Positions 40,987 through 48,873 of a stretch of DNA of 64,000 nucleotides are shown in pieces (position 1 is the first letter of the stretch; the number at the start of each line of letters is the position of its first letter). The DNA comes from RAM1 sp050247515. Lineage in GTDB: Bacteria > Pseudomonadota > Gammaproteobacteria > Burkholderiales > Burkholderiaceae_C. Where the stretch lies: positions 1 to 64,000 of the forward strand of contig JBFWUB010000001.1 in the NCBI GenBank assembly GCA_050247515.1, given 5' to 3'. The translations under genes were made by a program, and so were the position numbers. The notes beneath the pieces were generated by a model. The model worked only from the letters and a program-made list of their open reading frames with translations, made no database searches and was not told where the DNA came from.

Positions 40987-41721
40987 TCAGCCGCGCTGGC
41001 GCACGGCTTCGTACAGACACACACCGCTGGCAACAGACACGTTCAGGCTTTCCACCGCACCGCGCATGGGAATGCCCACCAGCTCATCGCAGGTCTTGCG
41101 CGTAAGCTGGCGCATGCCCTGGCCTTCGGCCCCCAGCACCAGGGCCGTGGGGCCCTTGAGATCCACCTGGTAGATGGTTTTGGGCGCATCGTCGCTGGTG
41201 CCGATGCACCAGATATTGCGTTCTTTCAGCTCGCCCAGGGTGCGGGCCAGATTGGTCACCATGATATAAGGCATGGTTTCAGCGGCGCCGCTGGCCACCT
41301 TGGCCACGGTCGCGTTGATGCCCGCCGCATGGTCCTTGGGCGCGATGACGGCGTGCGCGCCTGCGCCGTCGGCCACGCGCAGGCATGCGCCCAGGTTGTG
41401 GGGATCGGTCACGCCGTCCAGCACCAGCAGCAGTGGCGGGCCGCTCACGTTGTCAAGCAGGTCATCCAGTGAATGAACCTGCGCCAGCGCCTCCACCCGC
41501 GCGGCCACGCCCTGGTGACCATGGCTGCCGGCCAGCCTGGCCAGGCGCAGGCCGTCGGCCTCCACCAGCCGCGCGCCGGCTTCGTTGGCCTTTTCGAGAA
41601 ATTGCCGCATGCGCGCATCCTTTCGCGACATGTCAACGTATATCTCCAGGATGGATTGGGGCGCGGTCTTCAGACGCACGCCAACCGCATGAAAACCGAA
41701 CAGGACTTTAGGTGCAGACAT
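40987..41721 (-). CDS. rlmB: 23S rRNA (guanosine-2251-2'-O)-methyltransferase
   Basis: A 244-residue SpoU-type methyltransferase that modifies G2251 of the peptidyl-transferase centre. N-terminal substrate-binding domain (VLFGFHAVGVRLKTAPQSILEIYVD), then the SPOUT fold with LLVLDGVTDPHNLGACLRVADGAGAHAVI (about 99-127), ALVLGAEGQGMRQLT and MRGAVESLNVSVASGVCLYE, the knot motifs. It is encoded between two signalling-type genes and reads in the opposite direction, starting 74 bases from the haem-binding protein gene on the other strand. Confidence 0.95.
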   Translation of the reverse strand: MSAPKVLFGFHAVGVRLKTAPQSILEIYVDMSRKDARMRQFLEKANEAGARLVEADGLRLARLAGSHGHQGVAARVEALAQVHSLDDLLDNVSGPPLLLVLDGVTDPHNLGACLRVADGAGAHAVIAPKDHAAGINATVAKVASGAAETMPYIMVTNLARTLGELKERNIWCIGTSDDAPKTIYQVDLKGPTALVLGAEGQGMRQLTRKTCDELVGIPMRGAVESLNVSVASGVCLYEAVRQRG

Positions 41722-41762
41722 GATTCAATTATCGACGCCGGTGGTTGCGCCCTGACGCCCTG

Positions 41763-41770
41763 TATAAAAT
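41763..41770 (+). promoter_or_regulatory. -10-like element before the haem-sensor gene
   Basis: tataaaat lies 25 bases before the ATG at 41796, in the 74-base gap with the divergent rlmB. The nearest -35-like ttgcgc (41745-41750) is 12-14 bases away, shorter than usual, so the promoter may need an activator. An AAGGAGAG ribosome site follows. Confidence 0.45.
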
Positions 41771-41795
41771 AGTCCTCAAAACAAGGAGAGCAGGC

Positions 41796-42668
41796 ATGGG
41801 GCTTCGTCTCAAATTCAATCTGGTGCTGGTCGTGGTGTTCCTGGCCGGTTTTGCCGCCGCAGGGTTCATTTCACGCCAGCTGTTGCAGCAAAACGCGCGC
41901 GACGAAGTCATCCGCGGCGCGCAGCTCATGATGGAAGCCGCCATCTCGGTGCGGACCTACACGGTGGACCAGATACGCCCCCATCTCATCAAGCAGCTGG
42001 ACGAGGTGTTCCTCCCGCAGACTGTGCCTGCCTTCGCCGCCACCGAAGCCGTGCTGCAGCTGCAGAAGAAATACCCCGACTACAGCTACAAGGAAGCCAC
42101 GCTCAACCCCACCAACCCGCGCAACCGGGCAGCCGACTGGGAGGCCGACCTGGTCCAGCAGTTCCGCCTGCACAAGGACCTGAAGGAAGTGGTGTCCGAG
42201 CGCCAGTCATCCACCGGTCGCAGCCTGTTCATTGCCAAGCCCATCCAGATCAGCAACCCGGCCTGCCTGCAATGCCACAGCACGGCGGCTGCGGCGCCGC
42301 CGACCATGCTCAAGATCTATGGCGAAGCCAACGGCTTTGGCTGGAAGCACAACGAGATCGTCGGCGCCCAGGTGGTGACCGTGCCCATGGATGTGCCGCT
42401 GCGCAACGCGGACCGGGCCTTCACCACCTTCATGGCCTCGCTGGCCGGTGTTTTCGTGGTGGTTTTCATCGTGCTGAACATCATGCTCAGCTGGCTGATC
42501 GTGCGTCCCATCCGCAAGATGTCGCAGGCCGCGGACAAGATCAGCACCGGCGAGTTCACCGTGCCCGAATTCAATGAAAAGGGCAAGGACGAGGTCGCCG
42601 TTCTGGGCAGCTCGTTCAACCGCATGCGCCGCAGTCTGGAAAAGGCGATGCAGATGATCGACCAGTGA
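41796..42668 (+). CDS. Periplasmic haem-binding sensor with HAMP domain (DUF3365/Tll0287-like)
   Basis: A 290-residue inner-membrane protein: helix 1 at about 7-26, a periplasmic domain of about 180 residues with the c-type haem motif CLQCH (157-161) and the DUF3365/Tll0287-like frame (TVDQIRPHLIK, PAFAATEAVLQLQKKYPDYSYKEATLNPTNPRNRA), helix 2 at about 210-236, and a HAMP domain (about 237-288) at the end. There is no histidine kinase, cyclase or methyl-accepting part; the protein stops where one would begin. The next gene, 22 bases on, encodes a soluble kinase-cyclase, a likely partner. Haem redox or ligand state is the probable signal. Confidence 0.88.
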   Translation: MGLRLKFNLVLVVVFLAGFAAAGFISRQLLQQNARDEVIRGAQLMMEAAISVRTYTVDQIRPHLIKQLDEVFLPQTVPAFAATEAVLQLQKKYPDYSYKEATLNPTNPRNRAADWEADLVQQFRLHKDLKEVVSERQSSTGRSLFIAKPIQISNPACLQCHSTAAAAPPTMLKIYGEANGFGWKHNEIVGAQVVTVPMDVPLRNADRAFTTFMASLAGVFVVVFIVLNIMLSWLIVRPIRKMSQAADKISTGEFTVPEFNEKGKDEVAVLGSSFNRMRRSLEKAMQMIDQ

Positions 42669-42690
42669 ATTTCACCGCAGGCTCCGACTG

Positions 42691-44919
42691 ATGGGCGCTG
42701 CCGCAGGCTCCCCACCCTCACCGCCTGCCGCTGCGGCGGATGCGGCATGCCTGCCCGGCGGCTACAAGCTGCTGGAGTACCAGATCGAGCGGCCACTGGG
42801 CGGCGGCGGCTTCGGCATCACCTACCTGGCACGCGACATCAACCTGAACCTGCCGGTGGCGATCAAGGAGTACTTTCCCAGCGACTCGGTCACGCGCGTG
42901 GCCAACCAGGGCGTGCAGGTACGCGGCGGCTCCGAGGACGTGCGCAGCCAGTACCAGTGGGGGCTGGAGCGCTTTCTGGACGAGGCGCGGGCGCTGGCCA
43001 CGTTTCGCCACCCCAACATCGTGCGGGTGCTGCGCTATTTCCGCGAGAACGGCACAGCCTACATCGTCATGGAATACGAATCCGGCGATCCGCTCAAGCG
43101 CTGGGTTCCGCAAAACGCCCCGCTGTCGCAGCGCGCGTTGCTGTCGGTCATCTATCCTTTGCTGGATGGCCTTGACGCGGTACACCGCAGCGGCTTCCTG
43201 CACCGCGACATCAAGCCCGACAACATCTACGTGCGCGCCGACGGCACGCCCGTGCTGCTGGACTTCGGCGCGGCACGGCGCGTCACGGCCAACCACGACA
43301 TGACCAACATCGTGAGCCCGGGATTCGCGCCGTTCGAGCAGTACCACTCGCAAGGCAATCAGGGGCCCTGGACGGACATCTACTCGCTGGGCGCGGTGAT
43401 GTACTGGATGACAACAGGCAAGAAGCCCGTGGAATCCGCTGCCCGGGTCAAGAACGACATGTTGCTGCCGGCCGCCAGCGTGGCCGATGCAGCCGTGTTC
43501 GGCGTGCCGCTGCTGGAGGCCATCGACTGGGCCATGCAGCCCGATGAAGCGCGCAGGCCGCAGGCCGTGGCCGAGCTGCGCGCGGCCATCCAGGGTGGCG
43601 AGCATCCGGCCACCCGCACCATCGACCTCGATGTCAGCTCTCCTCGCGTCAGCCTGGGAGCATCGGGCTATGCGCAGGCACCAGCGGCAGCCAGTGTCAG
43701 CACCTCCACCGGAACCTCCGCCAGCCAGTCCGGGATGACCCGCAAAAACCTGCTGTGCACCATCATGTTCCTGGACCTGATCGGCTATTCGGTGCGCTCG
43801 GTGGACGATCAGGTGGCGCTGAAAAAGCTGTTCAACGAACTGATTGGCAAGGCAGTCAAGGGCGTGGAAGAAAGCAGCCGCATTGCCATCGATACGGGTG
43901 ACGGCGCCGCGATCTGCTTCCTGGGCGACCCCGAGGAAGCCCTGCATTCCGCGATGCTGCTGCGCGATCTGCTGGGCCAGCGCTACGGCAACCACCTCTC
44001 GGTGCGCGTGGGCCTGCACATGGGGCCGGTGCGCGTCATCTCCGACATCAATGAACGGGTGAATGTGGTGGGCGACGGCATCAACGTCGCCCAACGCATC
44101 ATGGACTTCGCCCAGGCCAACCAGGTGCTGGTGTCGCGCGCCTACTACGACGTGATCTCGCGCATCACCGACGATACAGCCGACCTGTTCCAGTACCTGG
44201 GCCAGTTTGGCGACAAGCATTCCCGGCTGCACGAGGTGTATTCGGTGGCGGCCGGGCCGCGCGGCACCACGCGCCGCGAAGGCCCCGCCACCGGCTACAC
44301 CCAGACCCGGCCGGTCGCCAGCACGCAGGTGCTGGACCCGACGCAGCTGGCCGAGGTGGAGGTGGAGCTGGCGCGCCATATCGGCCCGCTGGCCAAGGTG
44401 CTGGTGCGCAAGGCCGCGCCGCTGGCGCGCGGCATCATGGACCTGCGCGAAGCGCTCGCACCCTCCATCCAGGAGGCCAAGGCCCGCGAGATGTTCGTCA
44501 GCGGCGTGCAAAGCCACAGCTACAGCCCCAGCAACCCGGGGCACAGCCAGCCGTTGCCCCGCAATTCACAGGCCAGCCGGCCCATGCCCCTGAGCCAGCC
44601 CGTGCCCAGCCAGCCCCGCAACCAGCCGCTGAGCCAGCCGCTGAGCCGTCCCTCCAGCCGTACCGGGCCGTCGCGGCTGGAGCCGTCGATCCCGCGGCAT
44701 TCCACGCGCCAGGTGGACATCCCGCCCGAAGACATGGCGATCATCGAGCACACGCTCAGCAAGTTCATCGGCCCCATGGCCAGAATGCTGATCCGCCGCG
44801 AGGTGGCGCACTGCGCCACTTTCAAGGAATTCGTGCATGCGGTGGCGGGCAACATCGACCATCCGCAGCAGCGCGAGGTGTTCCTGCAGGCGCTCAAGCG
44901 TGCCCTGCCCCATCGCTGA
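42691..44919 (+). CDS. Ser/Thr protein kinase fused to a nucleotide cyclase-like domain
   Basis: A 742-residue soluble protein. Kinase domain (about 24-301): P-loop GGGGFG 37-42, Lys59 in VAIK, HRDIKPDN 171-178 with Asp173, DFG 191-193, and GFAPFEQY activation segment. Cyclase domain (about 350-522): metal Asp362 (FLDLIGYS) and Asp404 (DTGDGAA), Asn465 and Arg469 (GINVAQR). The Lys that selects ATP in true adenylate cyclases is not kept before TGDG. C-terminal: two copies of a 50-residue helical domain, 553-602 (HIGPLAKVLVRKAA) and 682-731 (FIGPMARMLIRREV), joined by a Ser-Gln-Pro-rich linker (about 605-670). It lies 22 bases behind the haem-HAMP gene and probably takes its input from it. Confidence 0.9.
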   Translation: MGAAAGSPPSPPAAAADAACLPGGYKLLEYQIERPLGGGGFGITYLARDINLNLPVAIKEYFPSDSVTRVANQGVQVRGGSEDVRSQYQWGLERFLDEARALATFRHPNIVRVLRYFRENGTAYIVMEYESGDPLKRWVPQNAPLSQRALLSVIYPLLDGLDAVHRSGFLHRDIKPDNIYVRADGTPVLLDFGAARRVTANHDMTNIVSPGFAPFEQYHSQGNQGPWTDIYSLGAVMYWMTTGKKPVESAARVKNDMLLPAASVADAAVFGVPLLEAIDWAMQPDEARRPQAVAELRAAIQGGEHPATRTIDLDVSSPRVSLGASGYAQAPAAASVSTSTGTSASQSGMTRKNLLCTIMFLDLIGYSVRSVDDQVALKKLFNELIGKAVKGVEESSRIAIDTGDGAAICFLGDPEEALHSAMLLRDLLGQRYGNHLSVRVGLHMGPVRVISDINERVNVVGDGINVAQRIMDFAQANQVLVSRAYYDVISRITDDTADLFQYLGQFGDKHSRLHEVYSVAAGPRGTTRREGPATGYTQTRPVASTQVLDPTQLAEVEVELARHIGPLAKVLVRKAAPLARGIMDLREALAPSIQEAKAREMFVSGVQSHSYSPSNPGHSQPLPRNSQASRPMPLSQPVPSQPRNQPLSQPLSRPSSRTGPSRLEPSIPRHSTRQVDIPPEDMAIIEHTLSKFIGPMARMLIRREVAHCATFKEFVHAVAGNIDHPQQREVFLQALKRALPHR

Positions 44920-44945
44920 AGCGCCGCGCGCGGGGCGCCGGCCCT

Positions 44946-45620
44946 TCAGGCCCGGCTGACCTGGCCGGCTTCGATGGTGATGCGTTGCTCGCAACGAGCG
45001 GCAATGGTCCTGTCATGAGTCACCAGCACCAGCGTTGTGCCCTGCTCGCGGTTCAGATCAAACATCAGCTGCATCACCGTCTCGCCGGTCGCGAAGTCCA
45101 GGCTGCCGGTGGGCTCGTCGGCCAGCAGCACCGCGGGCTGAACCACAAAAGCGCGGGCCAGGGCCACGCGCTGCTGTTCGCCACCCGACAGCACCTTCGG
45201 ATAGTGGCCAAGACGCGCGCCCAGGCCCACGCGGTCCAGCATCTCGGCGGCGGCCTTGCGCGAATCGCGCCGGCCCGCCAGTTCCAGCGGCAGCATGACG
45301 TTTTCCAGCGCGCTCAGGTTACCCATGAGCTGGAAGCTCTGGAACACAAAGCCCACCTTCTGCGCCCGCAACGCGGCCCGCGAATCCTCGTCCATGGCAA
45401 AGATGTCCTGGCCTGCCAGCCGCACGGTGCCGCTGGTCGGGGTATCCAGCCCGGCGATGATGGACAGCAGCGTGCTTTTGCCCGAACCCGATGCGCCAAC
45501 GATGGCCACCGTCTCGCGCGGCGCCAGCGCGAAGTGAATATCGCGCAAAATGTCCAGGGTGCCGGTGGAATCCGTCACCGACTTGCAGACGTGTTCAACG
45601 GAAATGATGGGTTCAGACAT
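44946..45620 (-). CDS. ybbA: YbbA/LolD-like ABC transporter ATP-binding protein
   Basis: A 224-residue ABC ATPase: Walker A GASGSGKS (about 41-48), Q-loop FVFQSFQLMGNLSALENV, signature LSGGEQQRVALARA (about 139-152), Walker B VLLADEPTG. Sequence and position (divergent from tesA, as in E. coli ybbA) fit the FtsX-type lipoprotein/toxin export ATPases, which need a membrane partner. None follows: the next gene downstream is the convergent kinase-cyclase 27 bases away. The permease must be elsewhere, or the ATPase works alone. Its ATG shares two bases with that of the divergent tesA. Confidence 0.88.
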   Translation of the reverse strand: MSEPIISVEHVCKSVTDSTGTLDILRDIHFALAPRETVAIVGASGSGKSTLLSIIAGLDTPTSGTVRLAGQDIFAMDEDSRAALRAQKVGFVFQSFQLMGNLSALENVMLPLELAGRRDSRKAAAEMLDRVGLGARLGHYPKVLSGGEQQRVALARAFVVQPAVLLADEPTGSLDFATGETVMQLMFDLNREQGTTLVLVTHDRTIAARCEQRITIEAGQVSRA

Positions 45621-46269
45621 GGTGATGGCGTGGTGGCGACGGCGTGACTTTATCGCGGCGGCATTAGCTGGCAGTTATGGCGCCGGGCTGTCCGCGCAGG
45701 CCCCGGCAGCGGCGCGGACCATCCTGATTGTGGGTGACTCGCTCAGCGCCGAGTATGGCCTGAAACGCGGCAGCGGCTGGGCCGCGCTGCTGGAGCAGCG
45801 CCTGGCGCGCGAAAAGATCGCCGCCCGCGTGGTCAATGCCAGCATCAGCGGCGACACCACCTCCGGCGGCCGCTCGCGCCTGCCGGCCCTGCTGGCGCGC
45901 GAAAAGCCCACGCATGTGGTGATCGAGCTGGGCGGCAACGACGCCCTGCGCGGCCTGCCGCTGGCCATGACCGAGGACAATCTGACGGCGATGACGCGGG
46001 CCGCGCAAGCCGCAGGCGCGCGCGTGCTGCTGGTGGGCATGCAGGTGCCGCCCAATTACGGCACCGACTACGCGCGGCAGTTTGCGGGCGTGTTTGCCAG
46101 GGTGGCCACCGCGAACAAGGCGGCCGTGGTGCCGTTCTTCCTCAAGGGCGTGGCCGATGGCACCGACCCGCTGCGCCTGTTCCAGCCCGACCGCATCCAC
46201 CCTCGCGAAGAAGCCCACCCCATCATGCTGGACAACGTCTGGCCCGAGCTGCGAAAGCTGCTGCGGTGA
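45619..46269 (+). CDS. tesA: Arylesterase / acyl-CoA thioesterase I (TesA, SGNH hydrolase)
   Basis: A 216-residue exported GDSL hydrolase. Signal peptide about 1-31 (MVMAWWRRRDFIAAALAGSY); the SGNH blocks are GDSLSAEYGL (block I), SGDTTSGGRSR (block II), ELGGNDALRG (block III) and DRIHPREEAH (block V, Asp and His of the triad). It cleaves ester and thioester bonds in the periplasm. The ATG at 45619 overlaps the opposite-strand ybbA ATG by two bases; 45625 is an alternative start that removes the overlap. Its stop overlaps the GTG of the next gene. Confidence 0.92.
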   Translation: MVMAWWRRRDFIAAALAGSYGAGLSAQAPAAARTILIVGDSLSAEYGLKRGSGWAALLEQRLAREKIAARVVNASISGDTTSGGRSRLPALLAREKPTHVVIELGGNDALRGLPLAMTEDNLTAMTRAAQAAGARVLLVGMQVPPNYGTDYARQFAGVFARVATANKAAVVPFFLKGVADGTDPLRLFQPDRIHPREEAHPIMLDNVWPELRKLLR

Positions 46270-47330
46270 GCGTGCACGTCATTCCCGCCGCGCAAGCCGT
46301 GGCGCGCCTGGACAGTTTCAGCGCCGTGATCGACGCGCGCAGCGAGGACGAGTTTGCGCTGGACCACCTGCCGGGCGCGATCAACTGGCCGTCGCTGAAC
46401 AACGATGAACGCAAGCGCGTGGGCACCATGTACGTGCAGGTCAGCCCGTTCGAGGCGCAAAAGCACGGCGCGGCGCTGGTGGCCGCGAACATCGCCCGCC
46501 ATATTGAAAACAACATCCTGGACAAACCCAAAAGCTGGCAGCCGCTGGTGTACTGCTGGCGAGGGGGCAAGCGCAGCAACTCGCTGGCGCTGGTGCTGGG
46601 CCAGATCGGCTTCAAGGTGACGCTGGTGGAAGGCGGCTACAAGGCCTTTCGCGCGGCGGTGCTGGCCGACATGCCGCAGCTGGCGCAGCGCTTGAACTAC
46701 CGGGTGGTCTGCGGCCTCACGGGCTCGGGCAAGACGCGCCTGCTGCAGGCCCTGGACGCCGCCGGTGGCCAGGTGCTGGACCTGGAGGCGCTGGCCAGCC
46801 ACCGCAGCTCGGTGCTCGGTCTGCTGCCGGGACAGTCCCAGCCTTCACAAAAGCGGTTTGACACCCTGGTGTGGCAACGCCTGCGCAGCTTCGACCCGGC
46901 GCGCCCGGTGTTTGTGGAAAGTGAAAGCCGCAAGGTCGGCAATGTCGCCGTGCCCGAGGCGCTGATTGCCGCCATGCGCGCCAGCCCCTGCGTGCGGCTG
47001 GACTTGCCCGACAGCGAGCGCGTCGCCTTGCTGATGGAGGACTACGATTTCTTTGTGCGCGACCGGGCATTCTTCTGCCGGCGGCTGGACGCGCTGCTCG
47101 AACTTCGTGGGAAGGCGACCGTGCAGGCCTGGAAAGACAAGGTCGTGGCCGGGGACTTCAACACCGTGGTGCGTGATTTGCTGTCAATTCACTACGACCC
47201 AGGCTATGAACGGTCCATGCGCAATAACTTTGCGCGCTATGCCGATGCCGTGTCCGTGGCGGCGCGCAGCAGGTCTATGGAAGAGATGAGCCGCCTGGCG
47301 CGCGATCTGCTGCAGGCGCAGGGCGCCTGA
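46266..47330 (+). CDS. mnmH: tRNA 2-selenouridine synthase
   Basis: A 354-residue enzyme (also called selU/ybbB) that replaces sulfur with selenium at the wobble 2-thiouridine of tRNAs, passing through a geranylated form. Rhodanese domain with Cys97 in VYCWRGGKRSNSLAL, in the same position as the E. coli catalytic Cys, and a P-loop domain GLTGSGKT at 150-157 after RVVC. GTG start at 46266 overlapping the tesA stop (GTGA). Presence suggests the cell makes selenophosphate (selD), which is not in the window. Confidence 0.94.
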   Translation: MSVHVIPAAQAVARLDSFSAVIDARSEDEFALDHLPGAINWPSLNNDERKRVGTMYVQVSPFEAQKHGAALVAANIARHIENNILDKPKSWQPLVYCWRGGKRSNSLALVLGQIGFKVTLVEGGYKAFRAAVLADMPQLAQRLNYRVVCGLTGSGKTRLLQALDAAGGQVLDLEALASHRSSVLGLLPGQSQPSQKRFDTLVWQRLRSFDPARPVFVESESRKVGNVAVPEALIAAMRASPCVRLDLPDSERVALLMEDYDFFVRDRAFFCRRLDALLELRGKATVQAWKDKVVAGDFNTVVRDLLSIHYDPGYERSMRNNFARYADAVSVAARSRSMEEMSRLARDLLQAQGA

Positions 47331-47354
47331 AGGGTCAGCCTGTTCGGCGCTCCT

Positions 47355-47543
47355 TCAGCCGGGCACGGGCGGCGATGCGGGCGTTTGCGGCGCATCGGCT
47401 GCGCCACCGTCCGCCGTATCGGCCGCGTCGTCGTGCGCACCACCGCTCTTGCGCTCCGCCTTGGCCTTGAGCTTGTCTTCCTTCTTGCGCTTCTTGGCCA
47501 GCTCTTTCTGGCGCTTTTCGTATCCGTAATTGGGTGTGGCCAC
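47355..47543 (-). CDS. Small Lys-rich protein
   Basis: A 62-residue protein with a very basic N-terminal half (ATPNYGYEKRQKELAKKRKK after a GTG start, then EDKLKAKAERKSGG) and an acidic, Ala/Pro-rich tail. Short proteins beginning with the TPNYGYEKRQKELAKK stretch are common in Betaproteobacteria next to unrelated genes. The helix may bind RNA or the nucleoid; function unknown. No ATG exists in this frame nearby; the GTG at 47543 is my choice and its ribosome site is weak. The stop is at 47355, 24 bases from mnmH. Confidence 0.6.
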   Translation of the reverse strand: MATPNYGYEKRQKELAKKRKKEDKLKAKAERKSGGAHDDAADTADGGAADAPQTPASPPVPG

Positions 47544-47610
47544 AGGCGATCCGTTTCTAGGGTTGATTGACACCCACTGTACGCCATAAACAGGCCACCG
47601 CCAAAGGTCC

Positions 47611-48840
47611 TCAGGCCTGGGTCTCTGCCAGCGCGGCCAGCGCGCCGGCCAGGTCGGCCTGCAGATCCTGCACGGCCTCCAGTCCCAGCGAAAACCGCAC
47701 CAGAATGCCCTGGTGCGGCCAGGCCCGGCGCATGGAGGCCACGTCATACGGCACCACCAGGCTGACGGGCCCGCCCCAGGAATAGCCCAGCTTGAACAGC
47801 TTCAGCGCGTCGCAGAAGGCATCCACTTGCCCGCTGGAGTAGCGCGCATCAAAAACCACCGAAAACAGCCCCGCGGCCAGGCTGGCGCCACCGCCCTGCC
47901 CGTCCTGCGTGCACAGGGCCCGCCAGTGTTCATGGCCGGGTGAGCCCGCGAGCGCGGGATGCAGCACCTGGACCACTTGCGGCTGCTGCCCCAGCCAGGC
48001 CGCGAGCGTGCGCGCTGCCTGGTCCTGCGCCTGGTAGCGCAGCGAGATGCTGGGCAATGCACGCAGGACCGCCTCCGCGTCGTTGGCGCCTACGCCCCAG
48101 CCAAGCCGCATGTGGGTCAGCTTGATTTGCAGGTGCAGGGCTTCATCACGCGTGACGATGCTGCCCATCAGGACGTCGCCGCCACCGCTGGGGTACTTGG
48201 TCAAGGCCTGCACCACGATGTCGGCCCCGCTGCCGGGCTGAAAGCGCGCGCCGCGCCCCAGGTCGAAGCCGTTGAAGGCCAGACCCGCGCCCCAGGTGTT
48301 GTCCAGCGCGGTGGTAACGCCCTTTTGGCGGCACACGTGGGCATGGTGGGCCAGCGGCGGGAACTCCATGGTCACCGAGCCGGGCGCTTCAAGCCAGACC
48401 AGCTTCGTGCGCGGGCCGATGCGTGCGTCCAGGTCGGCCGGATTCATGGCGTCATAGAGCTGATGCGTGATGCCCCATGCGGCCAGTTCGCCCTCTGCCA
48501 GGGCCTTGCTGGGGCCGTAGGCGTTGTCAGGGATCAACACTTCGTCGCCGGCTTTCAGCAAGGCCAGGTTGGTATTGGCTATCGCCGCCAGGCCGCTGGG
48601 CACCAGAACGCACTGTTTGCCGCCTTCAAGCGCGGCGATACGCTCTTCCAGCAAGAACGTGGTGGGCGTGCCGTGCAGGCCGTAGGTGTAGCCTTGCTTG
48701 TGCTTCCAGTCGCGCGAACGCATCGCGGCGACGTTGGGAAAAATGACGGTGGATGCCTTGAAGACGCCCGGCTGCGGCGCGGCAAAGCCTTCGGGCGGCG
48801 CGTAGGGGTGGTGGATCAGGTCGGTGGGTGTGTGACTCAT
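47611..48840 (-). CDS. metC: Cystathionine beta-lyase-type PLP enzyme
   Basis: A 409-residue PLP enzyme of the Cys/Met metabolism family (MetC-like fold). Motifs: VFKASTVIFPNVAAM and YTYGLHGTPTTFLLEERIAALEGGKQCVLVPSGLAAI (cofactor phosphate region), VWLEAPGSVTMEF, DNTWGAGLAFNGFDLG and VVQALTKYPSGGGDVLMGSIV with the PLP-binding Lys in LTKY. Cystathionine beta-lyase converts cystathionine to homocysteine, pyruvate and ammonia. A different family member (gamma-lyase or sulfhydrylase) is possible, but the AWGI/EAPGSVTMEF pattern favours MetC. Confidence 0.9.
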   Translation of the reverse strand: MSHTPTDLIHHPYAPPEGFAAPQPGVFKASTVIFPNVAAMRSRDWKHKQGYTYGLHGTPTTFLLEERIAALEGGKQCVLVPSGLAAIANTNLALLKAGDEVLIPDNAYGPSKALAEGELAAWGITHQLYDAMNPADLDARIGPRTKLVWLEAPGSVTMEFPPLAHHAHVCRQKGVTTALDNTWGAGLAFNGFDLGRGARFQPGSGADIVVQALTKYPSGGGDVLMGSIVTRDEALHLQIKLTHMRLGWGVGANDAEAVLRALPSISLRYQAQDQAARTLAAWLGQQPQVVQVLHPALAGSPGHEHWRALCTQDGQGGGASLAAGLFSVVFDARYSSGQVDAFCDALKLFKLGYSWGGPVSLVVPYDVASMRRAWPHQGILVRFSLGLEAVQDLQADLAGALAALAETQA

Positions 48841-48873
48841 GGCGCCGATGTTAGCCCGGGCGCCCTGGCGGCG

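Noticed and set aside
42718..44544. Long minus-strand open frame (608 codons)
   Set aside because: Shadow of the kinase-cyclase gene; composition is His/Gln/Arg-rich and it lacks domains.
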